DNA from: Rhizobium sp. CFBP 8762
Lineage (GTDB): Bacteria; Pseudomonadota; Alphaproteobacteria; Rhizobiales; Rhizobiaceae
Assembly: GCF_014841565.1 (NCBI RefSeq)
Contig: NZ_JACYUD010000008.1
Coordinates: 100,221-164,220, forward strand
Direction: 5' to 3'
DNA length: 64,000 nucleotides
Made by a program: the position numbers and the translations under genes. The notes under the pieces were generated by a model. That model did no database searches and was not told the origin of the DNA. It worked only from the letters and a program-made list of their open reading frames with translations. Shown in pieces: positions 56,363-64,000 of the stretch (position 1 is the stretch's first letter; each line of letters opens with the position of its first letter).

Positions 56363-59300
56363 ATGTCAATCAAGGCCAGCGTCTACCATCTGACGCATTA
56401 TCAATATGATCGTCCCGTGCGGCTGGGTCCGCAAATCATTCGGCTGAAGCCCGCCGCCCACTCCAAAACCCACGTCATCAGCCACGCGCTGAAAGTTTCC
56501 CCTACCAACCACTTCGTCAATCTCCAGCAGGATCCCTACGGCAATTATCTGGCGCGATTCGTCTTCCCGGACCCGGTTACGGAGCTGAAGATCGAGGTTG
56601 ATCTGCTGGCGGACATGACGGTCTACAACCCCTTCGATTTTTTCGTGGAGGAGAGTGCAGAGGTCTGGCCGTTCGACTATCCGGAGGATATTCGCGACGA
56701 TCTGGCCATCTACCGCACACCAGAATCTGCGGGGCCGCATCTCACTGCCTTCCTTGCCACGCTTCCCAAGTCGCCGCAGCGCACGGTGGATATGGTGGTG
56801 GGCCTGAATGCCCGCATTCAGGCAGAAACCGGCTACCTTATCCGCATGGAGCCGGGCGTACAGACACCGGAAGAAACACTGGGCCTGAAAAGCGGTTCCT
56901 GCCGGGATTCGAGCTGGCTGCTGGTGCAGGTGCTGCGTCACCTCGGCCTCGCCGCCCGTTTCGTGTCCGGCTATCTGATCCAGTTGAAACCGGACTTGAA
57001 GGCACTGGACGGCCCCGCTGGAACAGAGCACGATTTTACCGATCTGCACGCCTGGGCAGAAGTCTACCTTCCCGGCGCGGGCTGGATCGGGCTTGATCCC
57101 ACCTCCGGCCTGTTGACCGGCGAAAGCCATGTGCCGCTGGCCGCCACCCCGCATTACCGCAATGCTGCGCCGATCTCCGGCAGTATATTCGACTTTGCAG
57201 AGACGACCTTTGCCTTCGACATGAAGGTATCGCGCGTGGCCGAGCATCCGCGCATCACCAAGCCGTTCTCCGAGGAATCATGGATGGCGCTTGATGCGCT
57301 GGGCTTGGCTGTCGACGCTGCGCTGGACGCGGGAGACGTGCGCCTGACGATGGGCGGTGAACCCACCTTCGTCTCCATCGATGATTTTGAGGCCGGTGAA
57401 TGGAACACCGATGCAGTTGGCCCGACCAAGCGCGAAAAGGCCGACAAGCTGATCCGCCGCCTGCGCGCCCGCTTCGCCCCCGGCGGCTTTCTGCACTACG
57501 GACAGGGCAAATGGTATCCCGGCGAAAGCCTGCCGCGCTGGACCTTTTCGCTCTACTGGCGCAAGGACGGCAAGCCGATCTGGCACAATGCCGATCTGGT
57601 CGCCCCCGAAGTGGCCGATAGCACCGCGCCGGTAACGCACGCGCACGCGCAGACACTGCTGAGCACAATCGCTGAAGAACTCGGCCTTGGGGCCGACATG
57701 GTGGCACCGGCCTATGAGGATCCCGCTGAGTGGATTTTGAAGGAAGGCAACCTGCCTGAAAATGTCGATCCATCCAATTCCAAACTGGAAGACCCGGAGG
57801 AGCGTAGCCGCATTGCCCGTGTCTTTGGCCGGGGATTGACCGAGCCGAGCGGCTACGTGCTGCCCGTACAGGCGTGGAATGCGCGGGCAGGGAACGGGCG
57901 AACAGAGGGTGTGCGCTGGATCAGCGAGAAATGGCGTACCCGCCGCGGGCGCCTGTTTCTGGTGCCGGGAGATAGTCCCGTCGGCTATCGTCTACCCCTT
58001 GGCACTTTGCCCTACGTGCCCCCCGCCAAGTATCCCTATATCCACACCGCAGACCCCTCCGAGCCGCGCGGTCCGCTGCCTGATTTCGCGCCTGCATCCC
58101 CTGATGGTGCGCCGGCATCCGAGCAAGGTCGCACGCTGGGAGAAGCCTCCTTCACCGCTGTGGAAGGCCAGCAGACCCGCGTGGAACAGGCGATCAGCGA
58201 TATTGAAGGCACCGTGCGCACGGCAATCAGCGTGGAGCCGCGTGACGGTCGCCTGACCGTGTTCATGCCGCCGGTGGAGCGCATCGAGGATTACCTCGAA
58301 CTGATCGCCGCCGCAGAAGCCGCCGCCGCCAAACACGGTCTCACCGTGCATATCGAGGGTTATTCTCCACCGCAGGATGAGCGCATCAACGTCATCCGCG
58401 TGGCACCCGACCCCGGCGTCATCGAGGTCAACATTCACCCCGCCTCCAACTGGCAGGAGTGTGTCGATATCACCACCGCCGTCTACGAGGAGGCGCGCCA
58501 GACGCGGCTGGGTGCCGATAAATTCATGATCGACGGACGCCATACCGGCACCGGCGGGGGCAACCATGTGGTTGTGGGCGGCAAGAACCCCGGCGACAGC
58601 CCGTTTCTGCGCCGCCCGGACCTTTTGAAAAGCCTTGTGCTGCATTGGCAGCGTCACCCGTCGCTCTCCTATCTGTTCTCCGGCATGTTCATCGGCCCCA
58701 CCAGCCAGGCACCGAGGTTGGACGAAGCCCGCCATGACAGCCTCTATGAGCTGGAAATTGCCATGGCGCAGGTGCCGCATCCCGCCAAGGGGGAGGCTCC
58801 GCTGCCATGGCTGACGGACCGGCTGTTTCGCAACCTTCTGGTGGATGTCACCGGCAATACGCATCGCGCTGAAATCTGCATCGACAAGCTGTTCTCCCCC
58901 GATGGGCCGACGGGACGTCTGGGTCTGGTGGAGTTTCGCGGCTTTGAAATGCCGCCCAATGCCCGCATGAGCCTTGCCCAGCAACTGCTGGTGCGGGCGC
59001 TGATCGCACGGTTCTGGAACCAGCCAGCCGATGGCAGTTTTACCCGCTGGGGCACAACCCTGCATGATCGTTTCATGCTGCCGCACTACGTCTGGCGCGA
59101 TTTCATGGACGTCTTGTCGGACCTGAAGCACAACGGTTTCGATGTGCGTGCCGAATGGTTTGCCGCGCAACTGGAGTTCCGCTTCCCCTTCTGCGGCGAA
59201 GTCTCTTACGAGGGCAACCGGCTGGAGCTGCGCCAGGCCCTGGAACCATGGCACGTGATGGGCGAGCAAGGGGCCATCGGCGGCACCGTGCGCTTTGTCG

Positions 59301-59731
59301 ATTCCTCGGTGGAGCGCCTGCAGGTGCTGCTGGAGACGGACAATCCCGGCCGCTACAAGGTATTGTGCAATGGCCGCACCGTGCCGCTGCGGGCCACCGA
59401 GACCCAAGGCGTGTCCGTCGCCGGTGTCCGCTTCAAGGCATGGCAACCCGCCTCCGGCCTGCATCCCCGTTTGCCGGTCAATGCACCGCTGACCTTCGAT
59501 ATCTATGACACGTGGTCATCGCGCGCCATTGGTGGGTGTATTTACCACGTTGCCCACCCCGGCGGTCGTAATTACGAAACATTCCCGGTCAATGGTAACG
59601 AAGCGGAGGCAAGACGCCTTGCGCGATTCGAACATGCAGGCCACACAGCAGGCCAGTATGATCCGGTGGAGGAACGACCCTCGCCAGAATTTCCCCTGAC
59701 GCTCGATCTCAGGCGTCCGGCAGGAGTGTAA
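56363..59731 (+). CDS. Transglutaminase-like protein with DUF2126
   Basis: 1122 residues from ATG at 56363-56365. The first 270 residues are a transglutaminase fold with GSCRDSSW (C180), [11 protein letters not shown] (H229) and GLDPTSG (D245). The remainder is DUF2126 (for example [20 protein letters not shown]-type block at about 640). Family members sit beside circularly permuted ATP-grasp/alpha-E genes and are proposed to act on a peptide or peptidoglycan-like substrate. Directly abuts the next gene. Confidence 0.92.
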   Translation: MSIKASVYHLTHYQYDRPVRLGPQIIRLKPAAHSKTHVISHALKVSPTNHFVNLQQDPYGNYLARFVFPDPVTELKIEVDLLADMTVYNPFDFFVEESAEVWPFDYPEDIRDDLAIYRTPESAGPHLTAFLATLPKSPQRTVDMVVGLNARIQAETGYLIRMEPGVQTPEETLGLKSGSCRDSSWLLVQVLRHLGLAARFVSGYLIQLKPDLKALDGPAGTEHDFTDLHAWAEVYLPGAGWIGLDPTSGLLTGESHVPLAATPHYRNAAPISGSIFDFAETTFAFDMKVSRVAEHPRITKPFSEESWMALDALGLAVDAALDAGDVRLTMGGEPTFVSIDDFEAGEWNTDAVGPTKREKADKLIRRLRARFAPGGFLHYGQGKWYPGESLPRWTFSLYWRKDGKPIWHNADLVAPEVADSTAPVTHAHAQTLLSTIAEELGLGADMVAPAYEDPAEWILKEGNLPENVDPSNSKLEDPEERSRIARVFGRGLTEPSGYVLPVQAWNARAGNGRTEGVRWISEKWRTRRGRLFLVPGDSPVGYRLPLGTLPYVPPAKYPYIHTADPSEPRGPLPDFAPASPDGAPASEQGRTLGEASFTAVEGQQTRVEQAISDIEGTVRTAISVEPRDGRLTVFMPPVERIEDYLELIAAAEAAAAKHGLTVHIEGYSPPQDERINVIRVAPDPGVIEVNIHPASNWQECVDITTAVYEEARQTRLGADKFMIDGRHTGTGGGNHVVVGGKNPGDSPFLRRPDLLKSLVLHWQRHPSLSYLFSGMFIGPTSQAPRLDEARHDSLYELEIAMAQVPHPAKGEAPLPWLTDRLFRNLLVDVTGNTHRAEICIDKLFSPDGPTGRLGLVEFRGFEMPPNARMSLAQQLLVRALIARFWNQPADGSFTRWGTTLHDRFMLPHYVWRDFMDVLSDLKHNGFDVRAEWFAAQLEFRFPFCGEVSYEGNRLELRQALEPWHVMGEQGAIGGTVRFVDSSVERLQVLLETDNPGRYKVLCNGRTVPLRATETQGVSVAGVRFKAWQPASGLHPRLPVNAPLTFDIYDTWSSRAIGGCIYHVAHPGGRNYETFPVNGNEAEARRLARFEHAGHTAGQYDPVEERPSPEFPLTLDLRRPAGV

Positions 59732-62146
59732 ATGACCATCGCAAATCAAAGTCAGTCCCAAAAGGGCAACAGGTCGGGGGGAACCGGGTCCGATTCATCC
59801 GGCTATCAGCCGCTCACCGGCATTGCCGATGAAATGGTGGCCGCCGATGGCTCCGTGCGTCCCGTCTGGAAGCCGCTGCTTGCGGCTTTGAACAGAATGG
59901 ATGAGGCAGAGCTTGCCAATCGTTTTGCCCGCGCTGACCGCTATCTGCGTGATGCCGGTGTCTATTTTCGCGCCTATGACAAGGACGGAAATACCGAACG
60001 CAGTTGGCCACTCTCGCACATTCCCGTGCTGATCGACGATGCGGAATGGCAGGCGCTGTCGCGCGGGCTGGTGCAGCGCGCCGAACTTCTGGAACACATC
60101 ACCGCCGATATCTACGGCGAGAACGAACTGGTGAAACAGGGCTTTCTGCCGCCCGGTCTGGTGGCTGGCAACCCGGAATTTCTGCGCCCGCTGGTGGGTG
60201 TCAAACCGGCGGGCGGCCATTTCCTGCACTTCTGCTCCTTTGAAATCGGGCGCGGGCCGGATGGCAAATGGTGGGTGCTGGCGGACCGCACTCAGGCACC
60301 ATCCGGCGCAGGCTTTGCTTTGGAAAACCGTGTGGCGACCGCCCGCGCCTTTTCCGAAATCTACGGCGAAACCCATGTGGAGCGGCTGGCGGGCTTCTTC
60401 CGGGATTTTCGCGATACGTTGCAGGCATCCCGCCAAAGCCCGGAGGACCGCATAGCTGTTCTCACCCCCGGCATTGCCAACGAAACCTATTTCGAGCACG
60501 CCTATATTGCCCGTTATCTCGGCTTCATGCTGCTGGAAGGGGAAGACCTGAGTGTTGTGGGCGGCAAGGTGATGGTGCGCACCGTCTCCGGCCTCAAACC
60601 CGTGGGCGTGTTATGGCGGCGCATGGATGCTGCCTTTGCCGACCCCCTGGAACTGAACGACCGCTCCCGCATTGGCACGCCGGGCATGGTGGAGGCACTG
60701 CGCGCAGGTTCCGTGTCTGTGGTCAATGCCATGGGTGCGGGCATTGTCGAAACCCGTGCCTTTCTTGCCTTCATGCCCGCGATCTGCCGCCATCTGTTAG
60801 GGGAAAAGCAAATTCTGCCGTCCATCGCCACATGGTGGTGTGGGCAGAAAAGCGAGCGTGAGCATGTGGCCCGCCATCTCGACCGTATGATCATAGGGCG
60901 GGCTTTTTCCACAACACCGTTTTTTGACGATAAGGACCAGTCGCAACGCGGCACGGACTTGCGCAAAAGCCACGCCGATATCGTTAATTATCTGGCATCG
61001 CAGGGGCCAAATCTGGTCGCTCAAGAAGCCGTTACGCTGTCCACCACACCCGCCTGGGTGGATGGACGTCTGCAACCGCGCCCGATCAGCCTGCGCGTGT
61101 TTGCTGCCCGCACCAGAGACGGCTGGACCATCATGCCCGGCGGTTTTGCCCGCATCGGCACCGGGCGGGATGCCGCCGCCATGGCCATGCAGGCGGGCGG
61201 CTCGGCAGCCGATGTCTGGATCGTCAACAGCAAGCCTGTCGCCCGCACCACGCTTCTGGCGACCGAGGACAGCTTTGCCCGCGCCATGCCCGGCAGTCTG
61301 CCCAGCCGTGCCGCCGATAATCTCTACTGGCTTGGCCGCTATATCGAGCGCGCAGAGGGCGCGTTGCGCATTCTGCGGGCGTGGCATTCACGCTACGCGG
61401 AAGCCGCTGACGCCAGCGAGCCCCTGTTGAAAGACGTCAGCAACTATCTGCACGAAGTTGATATCGACTCCACGCAGGCCGTGCCGGAAAGCCTTGTCGC
61501 CAGCATCGGCAGCGCTCTCTACAGCGCCGGCAATATTCGAGACCGGTTTTCGCCCGATGGCTGGATGGCGCTGAACGACCTTTCGACCACGGCGAAGAAA
61601 TTCAGGGCGGATGTAAAAGCGGGCGACGATGCCACGCAGGCCATGACAATATTGCTGCGCAAGCTGGCAGGCTTTGCGGGTCTCGTGCATGAAAACATGT
61701 ACCGCTTCACCGGCTGGCGGTTTTTGACCATTGGCCGCACGCTGGAGCGCGGCCTGCATATGACCCGCCTCCTCGGCCACCTGTCAAAGCCCGGTGCGCC
61801 CGATGGCGCGCTGGATATGCTGCTGGAAATTGGCGATAGTGTCATGACCCATCGTCGCCGCTACAATGTCAGCACAGCGCACCTGACCGTGACCGATCTT
61901 CTGGCACTGGACCCGCTCAACCCGCGCTCGGTGCTGTACCAGCTCAACGAAATCAAACGGGAGGCGGAGCTTTTACCCGGCAGCATCGTCCACAGCCAGA
62001 TGTCGGAGTTCTACCGGGCCACCTACCGGCTTCAGGCCCGCCTTGCCGTCATGACGCCTGAGGAACTGACGCCCTCTGTTTATGCCGGGCTGGAAAGCGA
62101 TCTGGAAATGCTCTCCAACCTGCTGGCCCAAGCTTACCTGGGTTGA
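59732..62146 (+). CDS. Circularly permuted ATP-grasp fused to alpha-E domain
   Basis: 804 residues. N-terminal about 480 residues: DUF404/DUF407-type ATP-grasp (PLTGIADEMVAADGSVRPVW; FEIGRGPDGKWWVLADRTQA; TPGIANETYFEHAYIARYLG). C-terminal about 310: alpha-E (DUF403), starting PSRAADNLYWLGRYIERAEG. Fusion of two domains often encoded separately. Predicted peptide ligase with its helical partner. Confidence 0.93.
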   Translation: MTIANQSQSQKGNRSGGTGSDSSGYQPLTGIADEMVAADGSVRPVWKPLLAALNRMDEAELANRFARADRYLRDAGVYFRAYDKDGNTERSWPLSHIPVLIDDAEWQALSRGLVQRAELLEHITADIYGENELVKQGFLPPGLVAGNPEFLRPLVGVKPAGGHFLHFCSFEIGRGPDGKWWVLADRTQAPSGAGFALENRVATARAFSEIYGETHVERLAGFFRDFRDTLQASRQSPEDRIAVLTPGIANETYFEHAYIARYLGFMLLEGEDLSVVGGKVMVRTVSGLKPVGVLWRRMDAAFADPLELNDRSRIGTPGMVEALRAGSVSVVNAMGAGIVETRAFLAFMPAICRHLLGEKQILPSIATWWCGQKSEREHVARHLDRMIIGRAFSTTPFFDDKDQSQRGTDLRKSHADIVNYLASQGPNLVAQEAVTLSTTPAWVDGRLQPRPISLRVFAARTRDGWTIMPGGFARIGTGRDAAAMAMQAGGSAADVWIVNSKPVARTTLLATEDSFARAMPGSLPSRAADNLYWLGRYIERAEGALRILRAWHSRYAEAADASEPLLKDVSNYLHEVDIDSTQAVPESLVASIGSALYSAGNIRDRFSPDGWMALNDLSTTAKKFRADVKAGDDATQAMTILLRKLAGFAGLVHENMYRFTGWRFLTIGRTLERGLHMTRLLGHLSKPGAPDGALDMLLEIGDSVMTHRRRYNVSTAHLTVTDLLALDPLNPRSVLYQLNEIKREAELLPGSIVHSQMSEFYRATYRLQARLAVMTPEELTPSVYAGLESDLEMLSNLLAQAYLG

Positions 62147-62157
62147 GATGAAAGAAC

Positions 62158-63045
62158 GTGACGCCCTTGCTCTATGATATTTCGTTGAAACTGACCTATG
62201 CCTATGAAGTGCCGGTTTCGGGCGGTCGGCAACTGGTGCGTGTGCTGCCGCTGTCCATTCCGGGCCGTCAGCGGCTGATTGCGGGTACGGTGACGGCAAC
62301 ACCGGATGCCACTGAACGCAGCGACAGCGTGGATTTCTTCGGCAATGCCACCACCTATTTTCTGTTTCGCAACCACCACGAAGAGCTGGTTATGCGTATG
62401 CAGGCCCGCGTACAGGTGGATGCCGTAGAGCTGGATGCCGATCTCTCCCCCGAACTGCCCGGGCTGGCCGAGGCGCTCATTGGCTGCTGGTCGGTCGACC
62501 GAAACTCCCCGCATCATTTCCTCAGCCCCAGCCCGCTTTTGCCCACCGACGCCGATATTGCCAAGTATGCGCGCGAAACCGTGGCGCCGGGAATGACTGC
62601 CTATGAAATTGCGTGGGCGCTCTGCACCCGTATCTATAAAGATTTCAAATACGACGCAGACGCCACGGAGGTCGATACCACGCCCTCGGCGGCCTTTCAC
62701 CTCAAGCGCGGCGTGTGTCAGGATTTCACCCACATCATGATTACGGCGCTACGCGCGCTGGCTATTCCCGCGGGCTATGTCAGCGGTTTTCTGCGCACCA
62801 TACCGCCACCGGGCAAACCCAGGCTAGAGGGGGCGGACGCCATGCACGCCTGGGTGCGGGTGTGGTGCGGCCCGGCGCTCGGCTGGGTAGAGCTCGACCC
62901 CACCAACAACATCCCCTCCGGTACGGACCACATCGTCGTCGGCTACGGCCGCGACTACGCCGACGTGGCACCTGTCATTGGCCGCGTGCGGGGTTATGGC
63001 AGCCACACGACCGATCAGGCGGTGGATGTGTTGTTGGTTGCTTAG
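62158..63045 (+). CDS. Small transglutaminase-like protein
   Basis: 295 residues from GTG. Catalytic triad: GVCQDFTH (C187), DAMHAWVRV (H230), ELDPTN (D247). N-terminal bacterial transglutaminase-like domain (LLYDISLKLTYAYEVPVSGG). Third gene of the operon, 11 nt after the ATP-grasp stop. Acts on a peptide substrate with the large transglutaminase, inferred. Confidence 0.9.
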   Translation: MTPLLYDISLKLTYAYEVPVSGGRQLVRVLPLSIPGRQRLIAGTVTATPDATERSDSVDFFGNATTYFLFRNHHEELVMRMQARVQVDAVELDADLSPELPGLAEALIGCWSVDRNSPHHFLSPSPLLPTDADIAKYARETVAPGMTAYEIAWALCTRIYKDFKYDADATEVDTTPSAAFHLKRGVCQDFTHIMITALRALAIPAGYVSGFLRTIPPPGKPRLEGADAMHAWVRVWCGPALGWVELDPTNNIPSGTDHIVVGYGRDYADVAPVIGRVRGYGSHTTDQAVDVLLVA

Positions 63046-63161
63046 CCAGTTCGCTCATTTTATATGGTGTGCAATCTACTCACATCCGCCAAGGCACAGT
63101 GGTCAATCACCAGATCTCGTGATATTCGGACATTCTCATATTTTAAATTAATGAGTTTGCG

Positions 63162-64000
63162 ATGAACACATTCCGAAGTATCCTTTTGGACTTCCTAAGG
63201 GATCGTAGCGGAGCATACGCTGTGGTGCTCGCCCTAATCATGCCCATTCTTCTGGTCGGCACGGTTTTGGCTATGGACTACGCTACAATCGTCATTCGTA
63301 GGGCAGAACTGCAAAATGCAACTGATATCGTTGCAACCAGAATGTCTGCCGACATGGCCGGACGCTTGAGTCAAAAAGAAGCAGAGACCGCCGCAAAGCA
63401 ACTGCTAGCGACGATATTAAACGTTGACCTTGCAGATATTACAACGGATTTTGTTCTGCAGGACGAGCTGGCCCTTGCCGGCAAGAGCATAAGCGTTCAG
63501 CTGGTTGCCACCACAAAGGCCAGTACGATCGGGTGGACGTTGGGTTTAATAAATCCAACCATCGATATCCAAGCAAAAAGCACTTCCAAGACCAGCCTCG
63601 CAAGTATCGGAAAACCGATTTATTTGGCCATGTATTTCGTTATGGATAGATCAGGGTCGATGTTCGATAACACAGAGGTACGAAATAACGAGGACAGTTA
63701 CTGCCTTGATCCAAGTAACGCTAATACCGACCACATCTACATGTATCGTAAAAGATGCTTTCGAAATAGGATGTGGATTTTAAAAGATACTTTGATCAAA
63801 CAGTTGGAAAAAATGCAATCTGCTGAAGAGGCGTTGATCGCGAAGGTGGGCGCAGTTTCTTACAATGATCAGATGGATACACCACTAAATTTCACTCATG
63901 ATATCGAACTCGTAAAATCGTACGTCGGCGAACTCAGAGATGAAGGAGGCACAAGTTCGAGCGAAGCTTTCAGCTATGCAGTTCACCAGTTCAGGTCGCT
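63162..64000 (+). CDS. TadG-like protein with von Willebrand A domain, C-terminus cut
   Basis: At least 279 residues. DRSGAYAVVLALIMPILLVG is the TadE/TadG-type N-terminal transmembrane segment (RrGsvAv..Al.lP). The MIDAS motif MDRSGSM (161-167; D162, S164, S166) opens a VWA domain. Tad pili or cell-surface function. The gene runs off the right edge. Confidence 0.85.
   Translation, partial: MNTFRSILLDFLRDRSGAYAVVLALIMPILLVGTVLAMDYATIVIRRAELQNATDIVATRMSADMAGRLSQKEAETAAKQLLATILNVDLADITTDFVLQDELALAGKSISVQLVATTKASTIGWTLGLINPTIDIQAKSTSKTSLASIGKPIYLAMYFVMDRSGSMFDNTEVRNNEDSYCLDPSNANTDHIYMYRKRCFRNRMWILKDTLIKQLEKMQSAEEALIAKVGAVSYNDQMDTPLNFTHDIELVKSYVGELRDEGGTSSSEAFSYAVHQFRS

Noticed and set aside
56366-57247. 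293-codon frame antisense to the large transglutaminase gene
   Set aside because: Shadow of the coding frame on the other strand.
57992-59464. 490-codon frame antisense to the large transglutaminase gene
   Set aside because: High-GC antisense shadow of a well-supported gene; no recognisable domain.

Overview
The window looks like a chromosome segment of an alphaproteobacterium of the Hyphomicrobiales (Rhizobiales), probably Brucella/Ochrobactrum or a near relative. This rests on the phage gene families, the high-GC host genes at the right end and a Tad-type pilus gene; it is family resemblance, not a computed placement. The window has three parts: most of one large prophage (1-44.3 kb), a fossil locus interrupted by a small Mu-like transposable element (44.3-55 kb), and ordinary host genes (55-64 kb).

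Prophage 1 (left edge to the attachment site at 44283-44329) is a temperate myovirus with a contractile tail. From 1 to 20.1 kb the minus strand carries the late genes in reverse order: small and large terminase, portal, minor head protein, protease/scaffold, decoration protein, capsid, neck proteins, sheath, tube, tail chaperones, tape measure, hub, spike, baseplate and tail fibre. Three genes on the opposite strand (7139, 15084, 20128) look like morons. From 20.7 to 32.2 kb the minus strand carries early genes: regulators, a RuvC-like nuclease, an adenine-type and a cytosine DNA methyltransferase, a DnaB helicase, a nucleotidase and a protein with a DnaA-type DNA-binding domain. The switch lies at 32.2-33.6 kb: a Cro-like gene, a CI/LexA-type repressor and five copies of a 17-bp operator. 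From 33.7 to 44.2 kb the plus strand carries small early genes, a RecE-like nuclease and RecT annealing protein, a CDC123-like ATP-grasp protein, an excisionase and a tyrosine integrase. The integrase lies beside the 3' half of a tRNA that reads as tRNA-Val(GAC), so the intact tRNA and the other prophage end should lie left of the window.

Notable details of prophage 1 are a portal protein with a C-terminal 2H phosphoesterase domain resembling the anti-CBASS nuclease Acb1, a probable -1 frameshift in the tail chaperone gene, and a scaffold start nested inside the protease gene.

From 44.5 to 53.2 kb, fragments of a GmrSD/DUF262-DUF5655 restriction gene flank an 8139-bp insertion (44903-53041). 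The insertion has TG...CA ends, related terminal inverted repeats and a 5-bp target duplication (TGTAG), the hallmarks of Mu-like transposition. It carries a Mu gpT-like capsid gene, a gpI-like protease with a nested scaffold start, a tape measure gene, a Mor-like regulator and a MuA-type DNA-binding domain protein, but no recognisable transposase, portal or terminase. It is either an internally deleted prophage or a non-autonomous Mu-like satellite, and it is the best candidate here for something undescribed. A separate holin/lysozyme cassette follows (53.2-54.9 kb).

The host segment carries a secreted serine hydrolase of the beta-lactamase fold, a three-gene transglutaminase / circularly permuted ATP-grasp / alpha-E operon predicted to make or process a peptide, and the start of a TadG-like protein with a von Willebrand A domain.
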